From Pterois miles (lineage: Eukaryota > Chordata > Actinopteri > Perciformes > Scorpaenidae), in contig CAMQGK010000334.1 in NCBI GenBank assembly GCA_947000775.1, positions 766,501 through 830,500 of the forward strand: DNA of 64,000 nucleotides. The letters are read 5' to 3'. The position numbers and the translations under genes were made by a program. The first letter of the stretch is position 1; each line of letters begins with the position of its first letter. Shown here piece after piece: positions 1 to 12,969 of this stretch. The notes below the pieces were generated by a model, which ran no database searches, was not told the origin of the DNA, and saw only the letters and a list, made by a program, of their open reading frames with translations.

Positions 1-3000
1 CTTCTGTCTTTATTTTGGATCAACAACAGTTAGTTTAAAAGTTTCTCTGGAGTTTCCCGAGTCATGTCGGACAACCCTGATTTGCATAAAGTAGACTTTA
101 GCGGGCGATGTGACGGTGTGTCTCTCAAATTGCACACCACGCTACCAGAATGCATTGCATGGCTGCTTACATAGACAATGAATGGGAAGCATAGAAAGAA
201 AGAAACCATAAAGCATGATTTATGCTTGCTGAGTGCCCATGCGGCCAGAATGACGTCACACCATCAGACATGACCCTTCGCTGGGGTTTTGTGCAGCTGG
301 TTTTTGCCTGTCCGTGCACATCCAACTACGCAGATGGGTGAAGCAAATTGATAAGTTCAAGGAACTTTGAGTGTCTGTTTGCTGTGAGGAGAAACCTGCA
401 TGAAGTCTAAAAAATCTAAATGTTTCCTCATCACAATTCCACATCACTTCATGTCTTCCCTGAGGAAAACATAACCAAAGCTCAAGGCTGGAGATATTCA
501 ACATTGTTCGTATTGTTGGTCTTTTCATTGGACTTGTTGATAATAAGAAATATACAGACTATCAACAAACTTCTCCTTTCACACAGAGCAGCAGACAGGC
601 AGACAGGAAAGTGGACTTCTGTACAGAAGGTTAATAGTCCTTATCCCAATGACAACCTCAATAACCAACATCTCTGCTCTTAGCGTGAGCATCCATAGTG
701 GTTTTAGCTTGAACCAAGGCTAGGATTGCACAGAAGCACTGAAAAGACCCATATTATTATCACAATTAGATGGGACACACATATGTGTCACAGTACATGA
801 CCTCCCATGAGGGCAATGTAGGAACAATACTCTTCGCTATACAAGGAGCACAAGTTCAACCGATCTCTATTGTCCTCTCACTTCTCTTATAGATTTTGCG
901 TAGATGACCCCATTATGAAGAAAAGTGTCGAGTTTTTTTCTGGAAGACAGCAGGACGTATGATAGCTATAGGTGGACACATGGCATATCAAGGAACTTTC
1001 TTTTGGGGTGGGGGGTTAAAAAAATATCAGAAAATTAGCTAATAGACGAACACAGCAATTTCTACAAGCAACTGATGATTATCAAAATTACAACAGCTAC
1101 TTGCTAAGAGTTATAAATCGCTAGCCAAAGCATCTTCCAGAACAGGCCCTGTCAACGACAACATTTATCTGTGTTTTTATGATAAGTAGTTCCCATGTCA
1201 TGTGTGGGAAAGAGGGATGGGATAGATATTAAAGTTGAGTAGGCGAGACAGAGAGATATGGAGACAGAGACATACAGAGAGAGACAAAAGGGAGCGGGAG
1301 AGAGGTAGTCAGAGGGAGAATGATTGATTGATGTGGTCAGTGAGGCGTCACTGATCTCCAGGGGAGCCCCCTCTAAAGAAGAGGATGTGGATTGGCCTTA
1401 ATGGTGTGAAAACAGGCAGACTGCAGCACTAATCTGGGAGGAGGAGGAAGATAAGGACAGCCAAATCAGCTACAAACAAACAAGAGTCAATGAGCTCGGA
1501 AATTTCTCGCATTAGCAATGACTCTACTAGTACCTTTAACCCTATTGGTAATTTATTCTATTTCATGTTTTTTAGTTCAAAGCTTCTATTCTGGGGGCTG
1601 GAAGAGGTATGGCATCTAAAAACCCACACATTTATTTTCATAGAAAAAAAGACTTACGCATTTTTATGATGACGATACAAGAATTAATGCAATAAAGGAA
1701 CACAATTAGTTTGGAAATTGAAAGAGGAAAGGAAAATGTCTGACTAAAAGAAATAGTGTAACAGGTGGAAGATGAGCCGATCTCACAGTGAGCCAAACGA
1801 CCATTGTTTATGTGTTTGTGTTACCCTGCAGAGAGGCTTGCTAATCCATTACAGCAAAAGGAAATGTCTAGCTATATTAGCTGTGTTATCCTGCTGGGAT
1901 CTTGTGTCTCAGTAAGGGTCCTTTACTCTTAAAGATGCCTCCAGGCATTACCAACCAACAGACAACAAATACACTGAGAAATGATAGAGTTAAGACCATC
2001 GAAAGGGACTTTTTCTAGCTCTCTGTAAAGGCTTACGGTTTAATGTAAAAACAGCTCTATAATGAATAGTGATGCACTGATTTGGAGATGTTGTCACTGA
2101 ATTACATATAATTACATTTTTTTAAGCAGCTCATGATGAAAACAAACTGTGTCAGTACGTAGGTGAGAGTAGGTATTTAAGCTATTTTTGTGACTTTGAG
2201 GTCACTGTTACGTTTCCTGTCTAGTTGAAAAGATCCGCGTTAATCCAATTCCTTCACTGCGGGAAGTAGTGTGCTCTTGTTTTAATCTAGCAGGGGGCTT
2301 GTTGTTTCTGAACGTGCCCTGCAGCTATTGTTGTGCGTAAAGAGACCACTCGAGGAATACATGATAGCCCTGCTCCTCTGTGTGAGGTTGGGTGGGCTTT
2401 TCCTCCAGACTCAGAGGCCCTCTGGTTACTGAGGGCACTGACACACGGGCAGCACATTATTTCTTAGTTAACCCTAATACATGGTATACGTGCAATATCA
2501 TTTCAAAAAGGCTGGATTATAGTTGTGACAGTGGGAGCAGCAGAATTTAACAAGATAAACACCTGTTTACAGGTACAGTGTGTAGGATTGCAGACTGCAA
2601 CCAACTAAGTATCCCTCCGCTAACTCTTCCCTTTCCAAAACTGCGGGAACGTGAGTCGCGAGTATAAAACTGTGGTAATGTCATCCTTAAAATAATAACA
2701 GTACTTTAGGAGCAATGGAAGTCAGATACCAGCTGGCGGTATCACAGTATTGCGCTCTGGGGCTCACGTTAAAATGGTTTCACAGCAACTAAGGAACTAT
2801 GGAGGCCATAAGGTAAACATGAAAGGCTCTTTCTAGAGCCAGTGTTTGGTTTGTCTGTTCTGGGCTACTGCAGAAACATGGCGGAGCAAATGGTGGGCTC
2901 CATGAAAAGGACCTGGTCCCTATATACATATTAAGGGCTCATTAAAAGCTAATGAAAACACAATGCTTCTTAGTTTCAGGTGATTAAACACTAATGAAAA

Positions 3001-3530
3001 CATAGATATCAATATTATATTCAATTTCTGCTAATAGAGCCCCAAAAATATTACACACTGTTCCTTGAACAGATTTGTTTACGCACTTAAGGTTTATGTT
3101 TGCTATATTTAATTAAATGATTTAAGTAATCAATACTAATTTTTCTTGCACGGTAATTAAGGGTCTACCAAGTTTGAAAGGGTAATTAAACCTACCACTG
3201 AAATGTGAAAGTGGTCATTCAGAAATAAGTATTGTTAATATTGCCTTTTTCAAACAGCCCATGCCTTAAACGTTACAGCTAAGTGAAAGTCCTGAGTCAA
3301 GTGGAATAATATGTAACAGTGAAGCAGCTGAACTTATTTCCTTTGTTCTGGGTTTGAAGTGAGACAGTTTAACATATAGGCATTGGTGTTGTTTAAAGCT
3401 TAATGCTGTAGCTTTGAACAGGCTGTTATTTGATGCCTGACTGGTTTATGCAGTAGGCCAAAGGTGTGTGAGTACGTGGCACATTGGCAAAAAGAAGCCA
3501 AGACAAAGCTCAATCTTTATGTGATTTTTG

Positions 3531-3531
<1 letters not shown>
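1..3531. other. Gene-free stretch
   Basis: No exon-like or RNA-gene signal was seen on either strand. The open frames present are short, A/T-biased and resemble no family I know. A purine-rich GAGA-type run lies around 1225-1320. The rest is ordinary AT-rich intergenic sequence. Confidence 0.6.

Positions 3532-3572
<41 letters not shown>
3532..3572. repeat. (TG)n microsatellite
   Basis: An uninterrupted TG dinucleotide run of about 40 bp, followed by a short CT run. It produces a spurious poly-Cys/Val reading frame that is not a gene. Confidence 0.95.
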
Positions 3573-3573
<1 letters not shown>

Positions 3574-5064
3574 TCTCTGCATCAAGTTTTTGTCCCCTGC
3601 AAATGCACTTGTGCCATTCTCCATCTAAACTCCTGTGTCACTCTTAGTCACCAAATCTCAATTGCTTTCTTTTCAGTGCACAGAAATGGCTTTCCACAAC
3701 TCCATTGTGGTCTGCCTCCTTCCTGGATCGGTGGCTGAATGGACAGATTGAAAAGAGGGGGGTGAAAACGATAGGACATGTATCTCTAATTGGAGAGATG
3801 GAGGAAGAGATGTGCATGTGCAGGTACGTGTGAGCGTGCAGCGACAGCGCTGTGTGTCTATATGTGCACCTGAGAGAGGGAGACAGGCAAGGTGAGGGGG
3901 TGCGCTGTCGCTGTCTGAGCTCTGTGTGCTGTGTGAGTGCAGGATGGAGGCTGTAAGCGATACCCTTGTCTGTTCCCTGCTTGCCCCACTCTGAGGCCGC
4001 TCCACCCAGGCCAGCCCGGGAGAGAGTGGGGGTCCCCTGGGAACTGGACAGGACAGGGAGGGAGAAGGGGGGCAGCATGGAGGCCAGGCTTTCAGCCACT
4101 ATGAAAAGGAGCGGAATCAAATACAAGCAAAATCTCCTTCAATATACTGTATCCCTCACCTGAGTAGGGCAGCTAGCTGAAAGGAGATCTGCGGGGGCAA
4201 CTGTACAATGGGCCCAGGGAGGACAAGAGAGGAGAAGAGAGGAGAGAGGAGGAGAGGAGAGATGTAGCCAACAGGTGAGTGGGGGCAAGAATAGTAAGTT
4301 TTAGTGAGAAAGAGAAAAGAGACAAAATGCCACAAAATTTTGTGCCATTGACCTTCGCATCAACATGAAAGCAGAAGATTCACCAGGCATTTCTGGAGGT
4401 CGAACATCAAGTTTCAAATCGCAGTACACTACACAACTTGCTGTCTTGTAATCGGGAGTCTTTAAGTCATTGTGGTTTTCACACTACATGACTGACCGGA
4501 GACATGAGGTCACACACTACAAGATATTTCACCAGGCGGAATCCGCAATGAGGTCTCCAAACTATGTACTGTCATGAAAACACACCTGAGAAGTGACACG
4601 GTAAATGAAGACCTACCGTGCTGTTGATGTTGTCGTTGGCACGCATGTTCACAAAATATCCTGTTTCCACACTTCATTATTAATCTATTTTCCTCTAGGT
4701 GCAACAATTTTGGTCAGTGATGCAAATGCAACACATAGCACGCATGCAGGATATCTGGACTGTGTGTGCGATGCTTCGGCGAGTATCTTGGAACTATTCA
4801 CACATTGCGCTCGAGCACTGATGTGTGCGTTGGGCCAATGCTGATTTGCCTCTGATCTGGGACTGTTGTGAGAGAGCTGCAAGTGTAAAATCAGATGGTG
4901 TGAACTAGGCATTACTCTTCTTCTATGCCCCGTTTCTGTTCCTCTTGTGCTTGTCCTTGTTCCTTCTTTTCCATTGGTTGGTTTTCATGCACTTTTGCAA
5001 GCAAGTGGCTATGCAGCACTATCTCAATTCTCCAAGTCAAAGCACAGGGGGTTTGATATATAAG
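3573..5064. other. Gene-free stretch with a GGAGA-rich patch
   Basis: A minus-strand open frame of 160 codons spans 3644-4126, but its translation is low-complexity (Ser/Pro/Leu/His-rich) with no recognisable domain or flanking splice structure, so it is not called. Around 4220-4265 there is a short GGAGA-type purine run. Nothing else was recognised. Confidence 0.55.
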
Positions 5065-5265
5065 CTGTATATAAGAAGTGGGCATAGTTACCATGATGTC
5101 ACCCGCTAAGTTGTGGACTGTCGCTTTGAAGCCTCGCGTTTGGCATTTTATCTGTCGCCATCTTGTTTTTCTGCAACCAGAAGTGACACGAGAGGGTGGG
5201 GCTAAGTACAACTGATGCTGAATAAGACATTTATAAGTGACCAACATGTTCCAATAATTTCAATG
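5065..5265 (+). repeat. Interspersed repeat family A, copy 1 (partial)
   Basis: The segment starts with a TATATAAGAAGTGG-type motif and continues through TTGTGGACTG, TTTGAAGCCTCG and GCAACCAGAAGTGACAC. The same ordered blocks recur at 48053-48243 (continuing at 49105-49312) and at 52668-53155, which shows a dispersed repeat. This copy ends early and lacks the second half seen in the others. The superfamily is not identified. Confidence 0.75.
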
Positions 5266-6159
5266 AACTGAAAACACACTGTGAAAGAGTCCTAAGTAAC
5301 TCCTAGACCATACGACGCTGTGCAACCTGTCAATCGCAAGGTAGCCACATCCTAAAGGATACTCTGCTTTTTTGTCTATTTTACTTTAAATGGGACAGTT
5401 ATAAAGTTTTATATTGTACTGAACAAAGGTCATCATGCTGGTTATGATCTGTCACATCAAAATCATGTGCAAACGAATAATACACACAAAAAAACTTGAA
5501 TGCAACATGTTTACATATTTATTCAAATTCTTTCTCCTCTTCTGTTTTCTATCATTATTATTTATAAATTCAGTTATTATTATTATTATTAATCAATTCA
5601 ATCTCTTCGTGCAGGTAGCTGAAACAGAGATACACCTGGTTACGCTAATGGGCACTGGTTAACTCACCAAAGTGACACATGGCGCCTGTTCTCGTATGTA
5701 CACATGTTCACACTGTACACGTGAGTCTGGCAGATTGCCAGCGGAGGTTACGTGTGGTGAAAATGACCGGTGTCAAATGAGTGGGTGGGTGTGTCGGTGG
5801 TGGAGACACACTCACAAACACCCGCATGTGTTTGAGGACATACACACATATATAAGAACAACTGACCTCTGCACTCTTACCCTCTCACACACCTCTCATG
5901 TTCCAAGGTGTGAAAAAGATGGAAAAGCACCTCCAGCCAAATCACTTCCGAAGCTTCCAGAGGTTTCTTTTCATGTGTGTGGAGTCGGTCACAGTGAAGG
6001 TCTCCTCCCCAGCTGAGGAGCGCCGGCTGCACGCTCTCGGTAACCCGACCCTGCTGGAAGGCACACAGAGTCAAAGGGAGTAAATGGCTTTGCAGTTGAG
6101 GTGTTTCCTATTGGAAACTATAAGTACACTACACACAATCACACCGACATGCAAAATGT

Positions 6160-6205
<46 letters not shown>

Positions 6206-7555
6206 TTGCATTGCATTTTTATGAAAATTAAAAGGTTAAAAATGAATTAAAAAAACTGAGAAAATGGCACAAAGCAAATCAAAATGACAGCTATAAGAGA
6301 GCATAAGATCAAAATATATAATATTAAAAGCCTAACAGAGTAATATGAGAGTAAAAGGGAAAGATAAAACATCCAAAAAGATAACAGACAAGTTTTAGGA
6401 AGTGATTTACAAGATGATAATGACAAACACACACGCACTCCAATGCATACACAGACTCACATGGAATAAGATGATCAAAAATATACGTGCAAACCTTTAC
6501 ATCCTCAAACATGCAAATCTAAGGAATACACTCACTCACACACACACAAATACAAACAAAGCCATGTAACTGACTCCACAGGAGCATTGAGCACTGCGGA
6601 TAATTGGTAGCACCATTGTGCTGCTCTTCAATGGGCCGGTTACCCAAGAAGCCTCATGTTCGTGTTCATGTACATTTGCTTTGAAGGTGGCGGACACAAA
6701 GAGCTGAACCCTGCCCAGAACAAAGCCCTGGGAGACCCTCCTTCACCCATGGATGTCTTTCATGGAGAGAACCACAGAGATAAATGATCTTCTTCCTTGT
6801 GACAGTGTGTGTGTACTGTGTGTGCTGCTGTTAGCGTGCGTATGTGTGCTGGTGGACATGCTTAAAGGGATGGGCTGCTTGTCATCGTGGAAACCACAGG
6901 ATGTATTTTGTCAAAATAGTTTAACATGGCCGCTTTAGATGATGTAAAGCCCTGAGCTTTGGGACCCTTTAAAAATAAGGAGAGAAAGATACTTTAAGTG
7001 TCTGTGTGTGATGCAGTAACTAGTAATAGTGCAATGCGAAACTGCAGTGCAGAATCTGCATTTGAATATTTCCGCATTGACAACTGTGCACACTGATTCC
7101 CGCACAAATTATCCACGTTGCCATTTTCCATTTTCGTCCGTGAGGCCACATGGGTTTCCTCCTAAATTGTGCCGTGTCCACTCCACACAACAAAAAGATA
7201 TCTAAGGGCTAATACACAATACATTAACTAATCGGTCCCCAAAAGTGCTAAGCTACATTATCATCTTCATTACATCCCAGCTGCTGGGTGATCTCAAGCC
7301 ATATATTGTACTCTATTTGGTTGTTCAGGTAGTAGTGTGGGGGATGGTCCCTTGTTATTCTGAAACACGAATAGTCTGAAAAAAGTCCCATTGGACCAAA
7401 AAAAGAAGCCTTTTGTCCGACAGTCTGTTTGTCCAACGCCTGTTGTTCCATGGCTCCAAAAATACACACTCTCCCTGCAACAAACAGAAGCACGTGGCTA
7501 ATTATTATGCAAAAATGACAGTTGAATCAAATGATTTCATTGGTCAAACATACAG
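5266..7555. other. Gene-free stretch with a (CA)n tract
   Basis: It holds a TTA-type trinucleotide run near 5572-5590 and the CA microsatellite at 6164-6203, annotated separately. A patch near 5980-6075 is somewhat GC-richer, but its short open frames look like no protein I know. No gene is called. Confidence 0.5.
6164..6203. repeat. (CA)n microsatellite
   Basis: About 20 uninterrupted CA units directly visible. Confidence 0.95.
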
Positions 7556-7890
7556 TATACTGTGTTCCAATATCCATACTACCATTTAGTATGCCAGAAA
7601 AAGATTTAATATGTCCCAGTACATAGTATGTCAAATGAAGTATGCCAAAAATACCACATTTTACCGTGTTCTACTACATCCAGTCACATTTTGCAGTACG
7701 CATGCTTTACTGGCTATTCTGACCCACAATCCTCTGCTCAGCAGATATATCAGCAAGAGGTTCAAGGTTCATAAGCAATGTTTTGAGCGAGTAGTGTGTC
7801 CCAAATGTGTACAAACTGCATGCAACAGTACATACTTTGTAAAGGCAGCTGCAGTGTGTGTGAAAAGTAAAAAAGTGTCTTTTCTTAATA
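7556..7890. repeat. Probable degenerate DNA-transposon-like repeat
   Basis: The stretch is dense in AGTATG/CATACT words (TTAGTATGCC, ACATAGTATGTC, GAAGTATGCC) and starts with TGTGTTCCAATATCCATACTA. A similar TAGTATG...GGAACACAA arrangement occurs near 11025-11047. This wording resembles a non-autonomous repeat often seen in fish genomes. Ends and target duplications could not be fixed. Confidence 0.35.
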
Positions 7891-8711
7891 TAAGAACTTT
7901 GATTAAAGTAATACAGTAAAAGGACTGCTGTGTTACAATGGATAGTACATGGTTTAAGCTGGGCACAGCTTTACTGTTTCAGTAGTGTGTGTCCTGGTCA
8001 CCTCTTCAGCTAAAAAGGTCAGTTTGAGCTGACCGCCTCTGTGCACTGAAGAGGAAAAGATGTACTGGCTCATTTCCCCCCACTGTAATTACATTAATTT
8101 GCAAATGATCAAATGATTTAACTTTTTGTGCCTGTAAGTTCTTTGTTTTTGCACTGATGAACAAGTTTGTGTGCCAAAATGCTGACTCGCTATATATGTC
8201 TGGTTGTTCCCTTTAAGTTGATCTGTGCTTTTCATATGACTCTTTTTTGTTGAGTCTCCACTGATGTTAATGGTTTTTAATTGTGTGTTTTAGACTAAAG
8301 TAAACTCTGTCTGCAAACCTAATCTCTTTTACAGTTTGGATCACAACACAATACATGCATAAATCCGCTGACAATCATAAGGCATAATGATTTTACAGGC
8401 TGAATACTGAGTTGTATGCATCTATCATTTCAGCACAACAAGTTTGCAGATGCTACGATTTGTGTGACTGTGAGTCACGGTATGCTACCAAGGAAAGGCA
8501 TTAACAATTCATAGTGTCACTGAGTTGGAGCATGCAGTGCAACAGGTGCTCATTGCGTCACAGCTGCATTGTGTGTGTTTGTGTGATCATTCACTAGAGG
8601 TTACGCTACAGTACATGATAATACAGGGCTGTGGTGGCTAATGAGAGGTGAGACCTTCAGGGTAATTTAAGGGTAAGAAACAAAGAGGTAGTCAAGGTTA
8701 TTAGCCCTATC

Positions 8712-8712
<1 letters not shown>
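7891..8712. other. Gene-free stretch
   Basis: AT-rich sequence without recognisable coding or structured RNA signal. Confidence 0.5.

Positions 8713-8782
<70 letters not shown>
8713..8782. repeat. (ATCT)n tetranucleotide microsatellite
   Basis: About 17 tandem CTAT/ATCT units, nearly uninterrupted. Confidence 0.95.
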
Positions 8783-10960
8783 CCCAGTAACTACCCATCA
8801 TGTCCCCTGTTGCCTCTGTCTCTGCTCTCTCTTTTCCCCTCCCTTTCACTCATTATTCTGTCTCTATCTACCCATGGTGTCCTCACTCGCCACCCTCTCC
8901 CGCTCTCTCTCTCTCTCTGGGACAGCAGATGGAGACTATGGCCCAGTTCTGCCTTTTGTTCTGGGTCCCCAGAGAGACCCATGGCTTTTTGGACAGCACA
9001 CAGCTCAGCTCCCCATATCTCATACAAAATGCAAGCGCCTTTCTTTTCATTAAAAAAAAAAAAAAAAAAAGGAAGCTGCGGAATGCACATATTCTGAATA
9101 TATTTATTAAAATGAGCATGACTGCAGAGGCTTAAAACATACCGAACGCTCCTCTTGACTAAAGATTGTTTATCACAACCTGACTTCACTGGAACTGTGT
9201 GAGCGTTTCATGCACACCTAACTTTCTTTATGCATGATAATGTTAGTTATTTTAATTCTAGTGCTGTTTTTGAACAGTTTACTTTGCACAGCACATTGTT
9301 TCAGTGCAGTTTTACATTTGTAAACACATAGCTAATTATATTTCGCTTGATGTACTTATTTTATTTGCCACAACATTTAGTTGAAGATAAAGAGCTTCTG
9401 AGTCTTCTGCTTGTTGTTAATGGTATCTTGGCATGTTGCTGTTTTTTTTCCCCTGTCAGCACTAACTCCCATTGTTGAATACCACAGAGGGAGGTAACAA
9501 CTTTTTATGGGATCTGTGCGTATTTTAGTCTTGCACAAAAGTATGTTAATATTTTAGTGCGTGTGTGACCATCACCGGCCCTCCTGGTAACTAATCTTTA
9601 TTGGTTTTCCCTATCACGAGCCAGAGAGGGAAGTGCTACACTTCAGTCAAATGAGGGATAGATAGGGGGAGATAAGATGGGCAGGGAAGGGTACATGCTA
9701 TGAATGTAAGGTGCTGATTTATATCCACTAACTGGCATGTTGCTGTAAAGAAAAAACTGTCCCTATAAGGCTGCAATGGTGTGTTGGAAGAAGGTGAGGT
9801 AAGAGCTGGAAACACACAGGGTCGATTTATGGTGATATTGAAACAACTTCACTTAGAAGCAAAAAGAAAGAACAAAAACTGTAAGAAAGCAGCTGTGAGA
9901 GTGAAGGCAGTGCATAAAAAGACAACAGCATCCACACGCGTCAGTGCGTCTCAGGTTCTCCCTAACTCCACCACTGTGTTGTTATTTTTCATAACATCAG
10001 TGCTGCGTAAATAATTAATGTGTGTGAAACCTCAACCTCATCAGCATCCCACCTGTTGGAGCTGTTTTTACCTCCCACTTTCTATAGGTACCACCACCGG
10101 CCAAGCAGATAAACCCGTTATCATATACCTCTATCACACTGTCTGCCTGTTACAGTTTTCTCATTCATTTTGGCTCAGTTATTGAATTACAATTATTTTT
10201 TTCAAAAACATTAAGCTCAAATCTCTGAACAATTTGTTGCTCATTTTTCATTCATTCAAAAAAATTGCACATTTGGCACAAGACTAAGTAATATAACCAC
10301 TTGCACATGTCTTGCTGATCAAAACAGGCGAGTTGTTGTCAGTGAAACTGTCGTCCTGTTCGCAGCTTCTAAACATTCATTCATTGTTTGAGCCATCACA
10401 TGCAAATCATCTGTTCAGTTATCAAAATCTGTCAGACATGCATGTATATGCTATAAATATCTATGACATGGTGTTATGTACAGTGAGGTACAAGTATTTT
10501 CTACTTTACTTATTTTTGGCAAGGGTGTTATTTTGTGCCAAATATTCTGTTCACTGTGTACAACTCAGAGTAACATGAAAGCTTAAAGGTGACTTTTCTG
10601 CTTACAGTACGTGTAACTCAATGGTACACTAATAAATGTACTATATACATACAAATGTGCACATCCTGTTTCTGTACACTACAGTAGGCCTATTGACTTT
10701 CAGTGAAGTTTTACCTAATGTTGACACTAGAATCTAAAAAGCTCAGTGTGAAACACAACAAAAACTGACTTTTTGGTATTGTGCTAAGTTGTCAGTGTCA
10801 AATAAAAGTACAACAAAACAGATATTTGTATATAAAAACATTTCCAGTGTCATGGTGAAACCAGTATGGCTCATACAATGACAAAACAACTTTCGTTTTG
10901 GTGCCATTGGCCAATTTACTGACACATTAACTAGGGCTGTTTTTGAAACCACCTGCTACA
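8783..10960. other. Gene-free stretch
   Basis: A pyrimidine-rich run (8800-8925) and an A-tract (about 9051-9070) produce overlapping low-complexity reading frames on both strands. No exon, RNA gene or clear element was seen in the rest. Confidence 0.5.
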
Positions 10961-11300
10961 AACTACTGATGAACGCAGAATGCAGTACGTAATGTATACT
11001 GCATATTGTATATGGTGTTCGTCACTAGTATGTTACGGAACACAAATCAATTCATTTTATAGTACACAAGGCCAAGTTTTGCGAGTTTCTGGTTTTGGAA
11101 AACGGACGTAAACAGCACAAATGTCACCATTCCAGCGCTTTGCATTGTGGGATACAGTAGGTGAGGTAGAGTGGTCCAATGCATACTGGAGATTTTTTCC
11201 AAATCAGTGCGACACCTGGGAATTTTTGGCATACTGCAGATTTTGCTTTTTTTTCACATACTACATTAGTACATAGCAAATCGTTGTGTACTTCCAGCAT
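10961..11300. repeat. Probable degenerate interspersed repeat
   Basis: It contains AGTATGTTACGGAACACAA and GCATTGTGGGATACAGTA, wording like the repeat near 7556-7890 and like non-autonomous DNA elements of teleosts. Terminal inverted repeats were not resolved. Confidence 0.3.
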
Positions 11301-11889
11301 AGTGCGTGGTTTTAACAACATTCTTGGTTTTGAAGCAGGAATGAAGTGTTTTGGGTGAGTTGTGACGTTTTGCAAACATGCAACAGAGTTGTGATGACCC
11401 ATGAAACAGTTATCACAATTGCACTTACAGTTCAGAGAATGTTAAGACTTAAAAAAAAAGAGCCAAAACAATACAGAAAAACTGAATTTCAGAAATAAAA
11501 CAACATTTATATGTCTTATTTAAAGACTCCCATTTAGCCTTCTCAGTGCATATAAATGTGAAACAGCTCATATTTTGCAAACTTGTCCCAAAGCCCTGAC
11601 TTGGTCGTGGATTTCCTTACCCACATTTTGCTGGTTTATTTGCAGAATGCACATGAATACTTTAATAATGCTGTTTCATTACAGTTAATGTGTCAGTTGG
11701 TTTCATTTTAGCTTGCGATGAAAGCAAAATTAATAAAGGTTTCAATGAGTGTTTGGACCTAATCAGAAGCAAAAAGTATATTTCACTACTGTCTGGGGCC
11801 TCATCAAATTCAATTCTTCAAACGGTGCTATGGAATGATATTTTCCTACAGATAACAGTTATATTGTCAGTCTCCCTTTAAAGTGTTTA

Positions 11890-12170
11890 CTGAAACTTGA
11901 TCTCCTTTCACCGCAACACGAACTCGCTGCAGATGGCTGTCTGATCATACCCAGATACAGCTCTACCCGCATAAATTCTGTTAATAATTTAACACAGCAT
12001 CCTCATTATATTTCCCTTTATTCCCTGCATTCAGGTGGCGAGCAGAGGGGCACGGCTTGTGATTGGCTGAAAGCAGTGGGTGGGAGACAGGCAGTGACAG
12101 GTAGCAAACAACAGGTAGGCCACTTTAGGCACCTTCATAAATTATTTGCAAGTATTTGTGCTGTTTCGTA
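11890..12170. promoter_or_regulatory. Candidate conserved regulatory block downstream of atoh1
   Basis: A non-repetitive, moderately GC-rich block lies 2.2-2.4 kb past the atoh1 stop. It holds E-boxes CAGATG (near 11931) and CAGGTG (12032-12037), the CCAAT-like GTGATTGGCTG, two ACAGGTAG words and an AT-rich end with CATAAATTATTTGC. Mammalian Atoh1 has a two-part enhancer (A and B) 3' of the gene. This block together with 12180-12960 may be its counterpart. This is inference from position and motifs. Confidence 0.4.
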
Positions 12171-12179
12171 CCACGCCCC

Positions 12180-12352
12180 GGTGTCCGCCAGGCTTCTGAC
12201 ACGTTGGAGATGAGTCAAAACTAAGTTGGAGAAGGAGAAAAAGAAAGAACAAAGTTGATTCGGGCAGCGGGACGCGGTGCCAGAGCCAGCGTGAGCGTGG
12301 TGCGTGCGCGTTTGTTTGAGTTGATGGGGCGAAAGGAGAAAGAAAAAAAAGA

Positions 12353-12388
<36 letters not shown>

Positions 12389-12960
12389 GTCTTTCTTTAG
12401 TTGAGAAAGTGTGTTCCCTCTCGAGTCAGGTCCTCGGGGACACGGTGGGGACCCGCGAGCGCTCACCAGCTGACAGCGCGTGCTTCATTGAGGCCATCCA
12501 ACACCTCGGCCCACGAGCCTGCCAACAATAGGCTGAAATTAATGCACACTCCCCCATTACGAAGTCTGGTATTCACCAAATGGACGACATGGCAACAGTT
12601 CAGGATAAAAAAAACAAACATTTCGACGAGAAGATTGTTGCAAGAAAACAACACTGTGCTATAATTTAATGCAGCGTCTCTGTGCGTAAAAGTTGCCACA
12701 GACGTCGCAGTTTACAGCCGACTGTGGGCCAGGGGGCGCGTGCACCTGCAGCATATGGCGAGCGAGCGCGTGGTGGACACGTTTCACGTCGCTGTTAACG
12801 ATAAATTGCATAAGAGGAGATCAAGTGTTGAAAGTTTCTTTAATGAAATGGAAAGGCCTGTTGATGCGGTTAGAAGTGCAGATATTATTCACGTTGGTCG
12901 TTCAAACAGCACAGTTTTGTGTTCATTATCTTCTGATCCCTGTTTAGTGAGCTGCTGCTG
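12180..12960. promoter_or_regulatory. Candidate atoh1 3' autoregulatory enhancer
   Basis: This GC-rich, unique block lies about 1.4-2.2 kb downstream of the atoh1 stop. Its core is GCTCACCAGCTGACAGCGCG (12461-12480) with a CAGCTG E-box at 12467-12472. On the gene strand it reads CGCGCTGTCAGCTGGTGAGC, which matches what I recall of the E-box core in the mouse Atoh1 3' enhancer that Atoh1 itself binds. Within 60 bp there is a SOX-type AACAATAG (12524-12531) and a homeodomain-type AATTAATGCA. Further E-boxes lie at 12743-12748 (CACCTG) and 12752-12757 (CATATG). A (GT)n tract sits at 12355-12385. Sequence identity to the known enhancer is from memory. Confidence 0.6.
12355..12385. repeat. (GT)n microsatellite
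   Basis: About 15 GT units lying inside the candidate atoh1 enhancer region, some 75 bp before the E-box core. Confidence 0.95.
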
Positions 12961-12969
12961 ATTTACTGA

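Noticed and set aside
3644..4126. 160-codon minus-strand frame
   Set aside because: Low-complexity composition, with competing frames of similar length on the same strand and no exon structure.
8713..8782. CRISPR-like or regulatory tandem array
   Set aside because: It is a plain ATCT microsatellite in a vertebrate genome. There are no spacers.
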